Source of the DNA: RBG-16-66-20 sp052386675
GTDB taxonomy: Bacteria; Pseudomonadota; Gammaproteobacteria; Burkholderiales; SG8-39
Assembly: GCA_052386675.1 (NCBI GenBank)
Contig: JBQTJX010000039.1
Span: forward strand, 62,001-126,000
Direction: 5' to 3'
Length of the DNA stretch: 64,000 nt
Shown one piece after another: positions 16,970 through 25,065 of the stretch (the first letter of the stretch is position 1; the number at the start of each line of letters is the position of its first letter). Under the pieces are notes generated by a model. The model was not told where the DNA came from. It made no database searches and was given only the letters and a program-made list of their open reading frames with translations. A program made the position numbers and the translations under genes.

Positions 16970-17683
16970 ATGTTTTCTCGGATCGCCACTCGTGGACACA
17001 GCAGAGACGAAGGGGAAAGACCCTTCTGGATCTCGTTTGCCGATCTTATGACCGCACTCATGATGCTCTTCCTGGTCGTCATGTGCGTGACGCTGCTGGC
17101 GGTTACGAAGAAGGTGAATGTCGAGGAGCAGCGTAAGGTTCAGCGAGAGCGGGATATTGCGGAGCTAATGAGCAAGATTAGGCAAATCTCGCGACAGTGG
17201 CCGGCGATCCGCGTCGACATGTCTACATATCGGATCGATCTTGGGGACATCGTGCGGTTTGACAGCGGCAAGTCAAACATCACGAAGGCTGGCGGAGAGT
17301 TCCTGCGCGGATATGTGCCTACGCTGCTGGAAGTGTATCGGTCCGAAATGGGTACGCGGTGGATTCGCCGCCTGGTCGTTGAGGGCTTTACAGATCAGGA
17401 TGGCACGTACTTGTACAACCTGGGCCTTTCTCTTCAGCGCAGCCAGCAGGTTGTATGCGCACTGTTTGATTCTCCTGGAACACTGGAGCGCAGGCTCACA
17501 GACGAGGAGAAGCGGGAAATCCGTGACCTATTCCTGGTTGGCGGCTACTCATTTAACTCGATGAAGGCCTCCAAGGAGGCTTCGCGGCGCGTTGAACTGA
17601 AGATCGACTTCTGGGCCTTGGACGAACAAGAGCAGACAACCGCGCCGACGCGGCCCGACAGCAAGGAATTTGGTCGTTGCTAG
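16970..17683 (+). CDS. zorB: Zorya protein ZorB (MotB-like, OmpA-family peptidoglycan-binding)
   Basis: A 237-residue protein with one TM helix (about 20-44, FADLMTALMMLFLVVM) that includes D25, the proton-carrying aspartate equivalent to that of MotB. A short linker is followed by an OmpA-like peptidoglycan-binding domain (about 85-215): DIVRFDSGKSNIT, VEGFTDQDGTYLYNLGLSLQR and EASRRVELKI. ZorB anchors the ZorAB motor to the cell wall. It lies between zorA and zorC with almost no spacing, so the complex is made from one mRNA. Confidence 0.95.
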   Translation: MFSRIATRGHSRDEGERPFWISFADLMTALMMLFLVVMCVTLLAVTKKVNVEEQRKVQRERDIAELMSKIRQISRQWPAIRVDMSTYRIDLGDIVRFDSGKSNITKAGGEFLRGYVPTLLEVYRSEMGTRWIRRLVVEGFTDQDGTYLYNLGLSLQRSQQVVCALFDSPGTLERRLTDEEKREIRDLFLVGGYSFNSMKASKEASRRVELKIDFWALDEQEQTTAPTRPDSKEFGRC

Positions 17684-17693
17684 GGATGAACTG

Positions 17694-19388
17694 GTGACAC
17701 AAGACCTGGCATCGTCGCTCAGTAAGGTGATCGAAGAGCTGGACATCGCCAGCATTCGGTTTGGCCGAGCGAAGCTTGTGGAGCAAGCCGCCGATGAAGC
17801 GGCAAAGGCCTTTGACGGGGTCTCAAAGGGTGCTGGCTTGAAGGAAACAGCGTTGGCGGCCGCATTGAAGTTCCTGAGGAATGAACTTGCCGCTGACGAT
17901 GAAAACGCTTATGCGCTCTTGTCGGGCGTTCTTGCGGAGCCTATTCGAGAAGCTGATGGCCGGACTCTCCTTGGCGCCGGCGGTGCCTTTGACGCGCTGC
18001 TGGCTCGCTATCGGGGCGAAATCGATAGAGGAGACATGTGGAGGCCGACTTGGTACGGACTCTTGATCTCCTACTTTTCCTTTGTCCCCAAGGGTAGCAA
18101 CGAGCAGGCCACGCGAGGATGGCTGAGCTTGCGCAGCCTCCTTTGTAGCACGTGGCCTAAATTCAATTCAGAGGACGGAATCCGTCCGCCATGGGTGGTA
18201 GCGCTTGCAAATCACGAGGCTCTGTTGGGTGAAGATCCATGCGCCCCCTATGCCGCTAGCATGCTAGCCAACAACATGGCAGGGCTCGATATCCTTGGTA
18301 GGGACCTAGGCATACCGGAGTCGAGTTGGTTCTGGCATGAGTTGATACTGGCTGCAGCCAGGCGGGCATGCGAGCTCGGCGATGAGGACTTCAAGCGCAC
18401 GCTGGGCAGGCTCGTTTCCCTATTACGAGAAAGACCTGTTTTCCGTGATGAAGCAATTGAGCAAATCTTGCGGCGGTACTACGAGTGTTCAGATCGCAGT
18501 GCGGTACCGATCTTCAAGGACTACGTCGTTAGCAAGGAAGTTTGGCGCAATCCCAAGCTCAAGGACACGGGACTTGCTTCGCCGTGGAGCCGGGTACCTA
18601 AAGACGTATGGCGAATGGCACTTGCCTGGGTCAACGAAGCGAATCTGCGGCTTTTCTTCGAACTACTGTCCGGCCGGAACAACGCCGAGGAGGGTCGCCT
18701 CGCGTTCTGGACCGGGTACTTGGAGCAAATAACTTGGACCAAGCTGGTGTTTGGCAGAGACACTCTGTTCCGCGCGAGGAGCGACCCGCAGTTGCGCGCG
18801 TTAGTCGACCAGGAGCAAGGATTGTCGGCCCGCCTTTCGTCAAATGATGATGGCTTGGATGCGTTTCTGATGGAGATCGGCGATTATGTAATCGTCGAAT
18901 TCAGTCGCAAGCCAAACGCAGCCTACATATATCCGAAGGCATCGCTGCCTTTCGACGTGCACAAGGCACACATGTCAGGTGGTACCGATGAGCTAAAGCG
19001 GGGCTTTCACCGCGGCGACGACAAAATTATTCACGTGCCCAATTGGCAGGGGAGTGCCGCCCGCAAGCTGAGAACCCTGGGGATTCATCCAGACGCAGTG
19101 CTTCGCAGGACGCGGCAGACACTCCAAACCAGGCTCGATCCCGAGGGGCGGACACGAATCGGTGCTCCTGGCCTCGGAGATGCGCCGAAGAATGCAAATT
19201 TCACGATGCGCGAGCTTCACGAAGCGGCTCGTAGAAATAGAGTCGTCGTGACCGACTTTCGCCCGTCTGGAGGGCGAATCTGGGTGGAATATGGTCGGAC
19301 CGACACTCCGTTTGCGCGTGAGCTGAGAGAGTGGGAGTTCGTATATGCCCCGAGGAGGGGTGCCTGGTACCACCCAACAGGGTCATGA
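17694..19388 (+). CDS. zorC: Zorya type I protein ZorC (EH-signature domain protein)
   Basis: A 564-residue cytoplasmic protein that matches type I ZorC in size and position, with the helical N-terminal half and a C-terminal beta-rich part (GRIWVEYGRTDTPF, ELREWEFVYAPRRGAWYHP). In studied Zorya systems ZorC is a DNA-binding effector that works with ZorD after the ZorAB motor signals. The GTG at 17694 is chosen for the AGGGA eight bases upstream; a TTG at 17670, inside zorB, is also open. It overlaps zorD by four bases (ATGA), which keeps the two effectors in step. Confidence 0.88.
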   Translation: MTQDLASSLSKVIEELDIASIRFGRAKLVEQAADEAAKAFDGVSKGAGLKETALAAALKFLRNELAADDENAYALLSGVLAEPIREADGRTLLGAGGAFDALLARYRGEIDRGDMWRPTWYGLLISYFSFVPKGSNEQATRGWLSLRSLLCSTWPKFNSEDGIRPPWVVALANHEALLGEDPCAPYAASMLANNMAGLDILGRDLGIPESSWFWHELILAAARRACELGDEDFKRTLGRLVSLLRERPVFRDEAIEQILRRYYECSDRSAVPIFKDYVVSKEVWRNPKLKDTGLASPWSRVPKDVWRMALAWVNEANLRLFFELLSGRNNAEEGRLAFWTGYLEQITWTKLVFGRDTLFRARSDPQLRALVDQEQGLSARLSSNDDGLDAFLMEIGDYVIVEFSRKPNAAYIYPKASLPFDVHKAHMSGGTDELKRGFHRGDDKIIHVPNWQGSAARKLRTLGIHPDAVLRRTRQTLQTRLDPEGRTRIGAPGLGDAPKNANFTMRELHEAARRNRVVVTDFRPSGGRIWVEYGRTDTPFARELREWEFVYAPRRGAWYHPTGS

Positions 19389-22300
19389 TCAGGGAGCTCC
19401 TAAGAAGGCTTGTCTCTAGGGCGGGAGCGGCCGGGAATCTGCGCGCGGAGCCAACCGAAGAAGGCCTACGGTATGCACTGTTCCAGACCGGGAGCAGTCA
19501 CGATGCAGAAACCGCGTTCAATTTGGCTGGAAAGGCAGCAGCACAGGATCAAGCGCTAGCTACGTACCTAGCCCAGCTGGTCCAAGAGGAGATCGCCCTC
19601 GTTCGGGACGACGCCGTCGTTCTCCCGTGGTCCGCCGTGTATGAGTTGCTTCGCGATGAGGAGCACGCAGGGTGCGTCGAGCTATTGGGGCTAGCGCCGC
19701 TAACGGATCTGACACCTGTTCTTGGCAGCAAACAGGCGATGTCGGATCCCGGCTTCGAGATATTTGTCGACGTCTGGACCTCTCCGGAGGAGGGTGACAA
19801 AACAGGGCGCTGCGTTGGCGGGTATCTGCTCGCCGAACAAGGCGCAAAGCTACTGGGGGAGCGGGCTTGGCGACTGGCAAGTGAAGTTCGAGCGTTTCAG
19901 AACCGTCCGCAGGAAGCTCGAACGCAACATTTTCATGAATTGGCATGGGGTCGTATTCGGACGATTGCCCAATCGGCTCAGGCGAGGATCGCCAGCAAGT
20001 ATTTGGCAACGACAGTTGTCCTTACTCCCGAAACTCTTGAATTGCCTCTTGCAAAGGTTGAGGCACTCGGAACTCGAGTCCTAACTGTTTTTCCAACGTT
20101 CCGCGACGCTCCGGACGAATGGCTCTCGACATTCGATCGCTTTGGTGAAGTTCAGCCGCATTATGACGTCACGCAAGGTGGAAATAGGGTCCGGATCGTG
20201 CTGTCGGAACCGGTGCGGCGCGTCCTCACGGTCATAAAGAAGCAGATGCCAGCCCGTCAGGTCGCCGGCGCGAAGGCAGAGGCGTTCATTCGCAATCCCT
20301 ATGCAGTTCTTGGCGAAGACGCTCATGCCGCAATCGACGAGGCAAAGTTTCAGGAGGCGAAGGCTTCGGGGGGCCTGTTGCCGTGTGTTTTCACACTGCA
20401 CTCCACGGTGAAGGGAGGCAATGTCGAAGGTGTAGGCCTCCTAGTAACACAACACTATCCAGACGGCGCGGCAAAGACCGACCGGGTAGGTTTTGAGAGC
20501 CCCGAACTGCTGGAACGTTTTCTCCTAAAGCTGGAGAAGGCGCTCCAGGAAGAGCGTCAGATGTTCCCTTGGGAAGAGTTTGATCTGGACCTTGACGGTG
20601 AGTCCAGTCGTCACTTGGAGGAAGGTCGTCAGCTGCTGCATCTGTGGAGAGCGAAAGCGCAGCAGTCCATACCTCTTGAGGAGGTGTATTCACTAACTCA
20701 GTATGGGGAGCGAATTGAAGGGATAGGCATCGCCAAACCTATTTATTCCCCGTTCATCAAACGACAGAACGAGAGTGCCGACGATCCTTGGGCGCCGGAG
20801 AATCTGGTTCCTCTCCTCGGGATCTCGTTGCCCAACACGACGGAGCGTGTCTTCGTGGAGTTGGACAAGGCCTGGATCGACTCCTTCGAACAAAGCGTTG
20901 CTAAGGCCGAGAGTGAAGGCAGGCCGGAAGTCTCGAACGTGAAGCTGCCCACGCCAGTTGCAACTGCTGAGGCACGACGGCTAGCTGATTCCTTTCGCTC
21001 CCTCCTTGACGCCGATAGCAACCTCGATCACAAGCCGTCGAAACAGAGCGACTCGGCGCCTTCGGCTCGCCGAAAGCGGGAGACGTTGTTGGTCAAGGCA
21101 AACATTCAGCAAATCGACTATGTCGAGCAGCGCAAGGTGGTGTTGACTATTCCCTCGGATAGGGGTCCGGATCTACCCAGCTGCCTGCGACCGACTGTAA
21201 AGCTGAAACCTCATCAAGAGCGCGGGGTCGCCTGGCTCCAGCACCTTATTGGGCTTAGTCCGACCGAGTGCCGCGGCGCTTTGCTCGCAGACGATATGGG
21301 GCTTGGCAAAACTCTCCAACTCGCTACGGCACTGGCACGGTATTACGAATCCACGCCAGACGGGGCGCCGACCCTGATCGTTGCGCCGGTGACACTTTTA
21401 GACAACTGGAAGAACGAGTTCAAGACGTTCTTCAACGACCAGTTCCCGCCTGTCGTGACGTTGTACGGGGAACAACTGGCGCAAGTGAAGCAGCCAAAGT
21501 CCTACATCGACGATCGGCTGCTTGAGCGCGGGATCGGCAACCTGCTAAAGCCGGGGTGGCTAGCTGGTGCCAAGATCGTACTCACCACGTACGAAACGCT
21601 TCGCGACTACGAGTTCTCCCTTGCAAAGCAGGACTTCGCTTTCATGATTTGCGATGAGGCGCAGAAGATAAAGACGCCCAACGCGCTGATAACGCTGGCT
21701 GCGAAGAAGCAGAAGGTGGCATTCAAGATTGCCTGCACAGGCACACCGGTAGAAAACACGCTGGCGGACATCTGGTGCTTGTTTGACTACATCCAGCCCG
21801 GTTTACTTGGGGCGCTGGACGAGTTCGGGAGATCCTATCGTCGTCCGATTGAGGCAAAGACTGAGGAGCACCGAAACGCATTGGACAGGCTGCGCGCGAT
21901 GCTTGCGCCTCAGCTGCTGCGTCGGACAAAAGCGGATATTGCCGGTGATTTGCCCAAGAAGATCTTTGTGACGAATTCACGGCCGAATGAGCGGCTACAG
22001 GTTGAGCTGTCGAACTATCAGCGCCAGCTCTATGTTGAAGGTCTGCGCCGGATCCGGTCAGCCGCGGCAGAAGCGGATCTTCGTCAAAGAGCCAGATTGT
22101 CCTTTGGTGTTCTCCATTTTATAAAGGCTGTTTGCGCTGAGCCATTTTGCCTTCCTGGGGGCCGGTTTGCAGTAGACCGTGCCGGGGAGATCCAGCATCT
22201 GGAGAAGTCGCCAAAGATGCGGTGGATGCTCGATGAGCTGGAGAGAATCCAGGTGCTGCAAGAGAAAGTAATAATATTTACCGAACTGAGGCAAGTACAG

Positions 22301-23191
22301 AGTGCCCTATACCATTTTTTGAATTCGAGATTCGGCCTCAAGCCGTTCATCATCAACGGAGACACCGAGTCACGGCAAGGCTTGATTGACAAATTTCAAC
22401 AGAAACCGGGCTTCAACGCGATTGTTCTATCGCCGCTGGCCGCTGGGTTTGGTCTGAACATCGTGGCAGCGAATCACGTGATTCACTTCACCAGGACGTG
22501 GAATCCTGCAAAGGAGAATCAGGCGACCGATCGCGCGTACCGGATTGGGCAGACGAAGGATGTCTACGTTTATTGCCCAACGATAGTGGCGCCAGACTTT
22601 GTAACGTTTGAGGCAAAGCTGGATGGTCTTATGCGTGCGAAGTCAGCTCTTGCAACAGACATGCTGGATGGGAGCGGCGGCGACTTTGGTCTCGCTGACC
22701 TGGCGCCAGAGGGTCCGACCGGCTCCGGGCTGGAGACATCTGCGCTTACGTTAGACGATGTCGACAGGATGGACGGCGACACATTCGAAGTGTTCTGCAA
22801 GCTTCTCTGGGAGAAACAGGGATTCTCGTCGCGGATAACACGCAAGAGGAAAGGCGACGGAGGTGTGGATGTTGTTGCCCTCTCGGGCAAGAGTGGGGTA
22901 CTAATCCAGTGCAAGCATTCCGGGGGCGCGGACTCCGAGATGGGCTGGGATGCAATCAAAGAGGTAGTGGGCGGGGCCGCGGGGTACCAAGCGATGCACG
23001 CGGGTGTCAAGTTTTCCCGACTAGCGTTGACAAATCGAACGTTCAACGCGAATGCTCGCGAGCAGGCCAATCACAACCACGTTGTGCTCGTTGAGCGCGA
23101 GAAGCTAGGCGCGCTGTTAGGTGGATATCCAGTGTTGAATACTGAGTTTCATGACGAACTATCGCGGAGGCATGCACTCGATGCACATTGA
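19385..23191 (+). CDS. zorD: Zorya type I protein ZorD (SNF2-family helicase with C-terminal Mrr-like nuclease domain)
   Basis: A 1268-residue effector. Residues 1-590 hold no motif I can name. A SNF2-type ATPase follows: DDMGLGKT at about 637-643, CDEAQ near 757, and the motif VI region QATDRAYRIGQT near 1047. Residues 1110-1268 form an Mrr-like restriction domain with GDGGVDVVAL (D about 1162) and LIQCKH (K about 1176), the PD-(D/E)XK pair. ZorD is reported to degrade phage DNA once recruited. The ATG at 19385 overlaps the zorC stop, whereas the longer frame start at 19331 lies inside zorC. The fused nuclease suggests DNA cleavage is built in here. Confidence 0.93.
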   Translation: MIRELLRRLVSRAGAAGNLRAEPTEEGLRYALFQTGSSHDAETAFNLAGKAAAQDQALATYLAQLVQEEIALVRDDAVVLPWSAVYELLRDEEHAGCVELLGLAPLTDLTPVLGSKQAMSDPGFEIFVDVWTSPEEGDKTGRCVGGYLLAEQGAKLLGERAWRLASEVRAFQNRPQEARTQHFHELAWGRIRTIAQSAQARIASKYLATTVVLTPETLELPLAKVEALGTRVLTVFPTFRDAPDEWLSTFDRFGEVQPHYDVTQGGNRVRIVLSEPVRRVLTVIKKQMPARQVAGAKAEAFIRNPYAVLGEDAHAAIDEAKFQEAKASGGLLPCVFTLHSTVKGGNVEGVGLLVTQHYPDGAAKTDRVGFESPELLERFLLKLEKALQEERQMFPWEEFDLDLDGESSRHLEEGRQLLHLWRAKAQQSIPLEEVYSLTQYGERIEGIGIAKPIYSPFIKRQNESADDPWAPENLVPLLGISLPNTTERVFVELDKAWIDSFEQSVAKAESEGRPEVSNVKLPTPVATAEARRLADSFRSLLDADSNLDHKPSKQSDSAPSARRKRETLLVKANIQQIDYVEQRKVVLTIPSDRGPDLPSCLRPTVKLKPHQERGVAWLQHLIGLSPTECRGALLADDMGLGKTLQLATALARYYESTPDGAPTLIVAPVTLLDNWKNEFKTFFNDQFPPVVTLYGEQLAQVKQPKSYIDDRLLERGIGNLLKPGWLAGAKIVLTTYETLRDYEFSLAKQDFAFMICDEAQKIKTPNALITLAAKKQKVAFKIACTGTPVENTLADIWCLFDYIQPGLLGALDEFGRSYRRPIEAKTEEHRNALDRLRAMLAPQLLRRTKADIAGDLPKKIFVTNSRPNERLQVELSNYQRQLYVEGLRRIRSAAAEADLRQRARLSFGVLHFIKAVCAEPFCLPGGRFAVDRAGEIQHLEKSPKMRWMLDELERIQVLQEKVIIFTELRQVQSALYHFLNSRFGLKPFIINGDTESRQGLIDKFQQKPGFNAIVLSPLAAGFGLNIVAANHVIHFTRTWNPAKENQATDRAYRIGQTKDVYVYCPTIVAPDFVTFEAKLDGLMRAKSALATDMLDGSGGDFGLADLAPEGPTGSGLETSALTLDDVDRMDGDTFEVFCKLLWEKQGFSSRITRKRKGDGGVDVVALSGKSGVLIQCKHSGGADSEMGWDAIKEVVGGAAGYQAMHAGVKFSRLALTNRTFNANAREQANHNHVVLVEREKLGALLGGYPVLNTEFHDELSRRHALDAH

Positions 23192-23536
23192 GTGTGTAGT
23201 GCCGTCGTGACCCTCGCTAGGCTCATCGTCCAACTTCGTTCGATCGCGGTCCACCAGGGCGATCAGGCCACGCCGGCTTCCCCGAATCTCGCGATTGCAA
23301 CGCTGACGGGGCTGGGGGTTCTGCCGACCGTTGAAGCAGCGGCTATCCGCCAAGTGCTTGTGGCGCTTGCGCACTCGCATTCGGATCCAGAGTTCGACTC
23401 ACAACTCCTGGAGCACCTTTCCCCTCTCGCATTGACCACTCTGGACTGTCTCGTCCACGCGATTCTTTACGGGGAGCTGGCCGAAAGGGACCTCAAGTCG
23501 ATGCTTCGGCCGTTCCTGGTTCGTCCTCTGAATTGA
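23192..23536 (+). CDS. small helical protein coupled to zorD and to the thermonuclease gene, function unknown
   Basis: A 114-residue, mostly helical protein (PTVEAAAIRQVLVALAHSH, DSQLLEHLSPLALTTLDCLV). I do not recognise a family. The GTG at 23192 follows the zorD stop with no gap; another in-frame GTG lies at 23207. Its stop overlaps the TTG start of the nuclease gene (TTGA). It is therefore translated as part of the Zorya transcript and may be an accessory, an inhibitor of the nuclease that follows, or an unrelated passenger. Confidence 0.6.
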   Translation: MCSAVVTLARLIVQLRSIAVHQGDQATPASPNLAIATLTGLGVLPTVEAAAIRQVLVALAHSHSDPEFDSQLLEHLSPLALTTLDCLVHAILYGELAERDLKSMLRPFLVRPLN

Positions 23537-24021
23537 AAATCGCGCTTCACGCTGCGACAGCATTCGCTCTCCTCGTTGTCGGGGGATGGGTTGGCGGAAG
23601 CGAGATCACGGGCACGGTCACGAGAATCCAGGACGGCGACACGTTGACGATCAGCGCGGCAGGCACAGCGATGACGGTTCGGCTCCTTGACATCGATGCT
23701 CCAGAATCGAATCAGGCCTACGGGACGGCGGCGCGCCAGGAGCTGTTGCGTTTGTGTCCTATAGGATCGATTGTGACCGCTGACGGAGGAAAGTGGGATG
23801 CCTTTGGAAGGCTGATCGCCAAGGTCACCTGCGCGAGGCAGGACGCAAGCAGCCATCAAGTGCGCGCCGGTGCTGCCTGGGTCTTTCGCCGATACGCCCA
23901 CGCCTCGAGTCCGCTTTTCGCACTCGAGGCTGACGCTCGCGCTTCTCGGCGCGGACTCTGGGCAGAACCCTCGCCGACGCCACCTTGGGTTTGGCGACGG
24001 AAACCGGCGACAGTGCTCTGA
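23533..24021 (+). CDS. exported thermonuclease (staphylococcal nuclease family)
   Basis: A 162-residue SNase-fold nuclease. Residues 1-22 are a signal peptide or membrane anchor (ALLVVGGWVGGS). The calcium and catalytic residues of the family are all there: D34 and D36 in QDGDT, R50 in MTVRLLDIDAPE, D53, D55 and E58, and R93 in FGRLIA; a C-terminal GLWA and PPWVWRR close the fold. It should cut DNA and RNA in the periplasm. The TTG start overlaps the upstream stop, so it belongs to the zorABCD transcript. That placement would put a nuclease where incoming phage DNA crosses the envelope; this role is inferred. Confidence 0.85.
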   Translation: MKIALHAATAFALLVVGGWVGGSEITGTVTRIQDGDTLTISAAGTAMTVRLLDIDAPESNQAYGTAARQELLRLCPIGSIVTADGGKWDAFGRLIAKVTCARQDASSHQVRAGAAWVFRRYAHASSPLFALEADARASRRGLWAEPSPTPPWVWRRKPATVL

Positions 24022-24040
24022 CGCAACTCAAGACCGCGGC

Positions 24041-24256
24041 CTATGGATCCTCGAATAGGCGCGCTACTGGCACCTTCAGACCACCCGCTAGCGCTTCGAT
24101 AGCGTCGAGCGACGGGTTTCCCCGTCCGCGCTCGATTCGGCTCATATAGGATCTAGCGAACCCACAGCGGTCCGCGAAAGCTTCCTGGGAAAGCCCGGCC
24201 CGCTTCCGAAGAGCCGCTACCCGCTCCCCGAACTCTACCCGAAGGGTGTTCCGCAC
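24041..24256 (-). CDS. XRE-family helix-turn-helix regulator
   Basis: A 71-residue Cro/C1-type DNA-binding protein: ERVAALRKRAGLSQEAFADRCGFARSYMSRIERG is the helix-turn-helix, followed by PSLDAIEALAGGLKVPVARLF, the usual dimer helix. There is no separate effector domain. It converges on the thermonuclease gene and diverges from two small membrane-protein genes 74 bases away, so it probably controls one or both of these units. Such short XRE proteins also act as restriction-modification control proteins; no partner methylase is nearby. Confidence 0.85.
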   Translation of the reverse strand: MRNTLRVEFGERVAALRKRAGLSQEAFADRCGFARSYMSRIERGRGNPSLDAIEALAGGLKVPVARLFEDP

Positions 24257-24330
24257 GCCTCCGACTTTGAGACCGTGTTAACTTATCGGCCACGCACTAA
24301 TCGTGACATTTCAGGGCCTGGAGGAGTTCC

Positions 24331-24510
24331 ATGGAATGGCTCGCCGGTATTTACCTGGTCGTCGGGGTCTTCAAGACAATCGCACGACTGGGGCATCCGA
24401 ATCCCGGCAAACGGCCTGCTTGGCTAGCGCTTACGCGCAATCCACTTGTCCGGGCCGTCTACTTCACCATGAATGTCTTCTTCTGGCCGTTCTTGCGAAC
24501 TGAGAAATGA
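24331..24510 (+). CDS. small membrane-associated protein, 59 residues
   Basis: A short gene with a strong ribosome-binding site (CTGGAGGAG, six bases before the ATG). The product has a hydrophobic N-terminus (MEWLAGIYLVVGVFKTIAR) and a second hydrophobic patch at the C-terminus (AVYFTMNVFFWPFL), so it is probably a two-helix hairpin in the membrane. Its stop overlaps the start of the next membrane protein gene (ATGA). I know no function. Confidence 0.65.
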   Translation: MEWLAGIYLVVGVFKTIARLGHPNPGKRPAWLALTRNPLVRAVYFTMNVFFWPFLRTEK

Positions 24511-24713
24511 GCTGGCTTCTCGGTGCCGTTGGAATCGTGCTCTGTCTGGGGTTCGCCCTCGTGGGCTACTGGAAGTCGTTGTTGATCGGCGGCATCGTCG
24601 GATCGTTCTTTGGCATTGCGGGCTTCGGCGGCGCGGTGTCCGGAGCGATTCCGGGCGCGATCGTCGCCGCTGTAATCGCGATAGCGCTGGAAAAGAACGA
24701 CAAACCGACCTAA
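24507..24713 (+). CDS. small glycine-rich membrane protein, 68 residues
   Basis: Almost entirely hydrophobic: helix 1 about 3-21 (LLGAVGIVLCLGFALVGY) and a glycine-zipper-like second half (GGIVGSFFGIAGFGGAVSG, IPGAIVAAVIAIAL) ending in EKNDKPT. Translationally coupled to the 59-residue protein. Pairs like this occur as phage holin-like, toxin-like or membrane-accessory proteins; the sequence does not decide between these. Confidence 0.65.
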   Translation: MSWLLGAVGIVLCLGFALVGYWKSLLIGGIVGSFFGIAGFGGAVSGAIPGAIVAAVIAIALEKNDKPT

Positions 24714-24732
24714 CCGTGCTGGCAGAACAGGC

Positions 24733-24944
24733 ATGGACAAGTTCCGCGCCAACAATTTGCGTGACCGAGAACTTGCAGTCATCAAGAACCACAAGGCGTG
24801 ACTCAGTGCGCTTCGGAAAGAGACTTGGAGGCCGATCACACCTGACCAGGAGTATTTCATCAGGAGGTGCAAGGGAAGAGCCATACCGAAGTCGGAATGG
24901 AGGTCGCCTGGAAGCGCTACCAGGACTTGAGGCGCAATCGGTGA
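24733..24944 (+). pseudogene. DUF413 (MaoP-like) gene, broken by a stop and a frameshift
   Basis: Reading from the ATG at 24733 gives FRANNLRDRELAVIKNHKA, then a TGA at 24799 where the DUF413 family has tryptophan, then LSALRKETWRPITPDQEYFI and RRCKGRAIPKSE; a shift near 24897 is needed to continue with VAWKRYQDLRRN to the stop at 24942. The joined reading follows the DUF413 pattern (F-x5-L-x2-RE, a W-x-AL, P-T-x2-Q-x2-FI, A-W-x-R-Y). One base change and one shift separate it from a full gene, so a recent loss or sequencing errors are both possible. It explains the gap between the membrane genes and the metalloprotease. Confidence 0.5.
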
Positions 24945-25065
24945 TCTACCAGGTTAGCGAGGCGAAGTGATTTAGCTCTGTACTTGGAGTGGGTAGCGAG
25001 GGAAGCCTCACGACGCATCCATTCGCGGTATTGATTTTGGTCGCGACATAGGGGGAGGGCTTGTG

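Noticed and set aside
24714..24944. Vsr-like (mismatch endonuclease) fragment
   Set aside because: The KFRANNLRDRE stretch first suggested Vsr, but the later PITPDQEYFI and AWKRYQDL parts fit DUF413 better.
24473..24970. 165-codon plus-strand frame across the small membrane genes
   Set aside because: It is out of frame with two coupled genes that have a good ribosome-binding site, and its product has no fold-like pattern.
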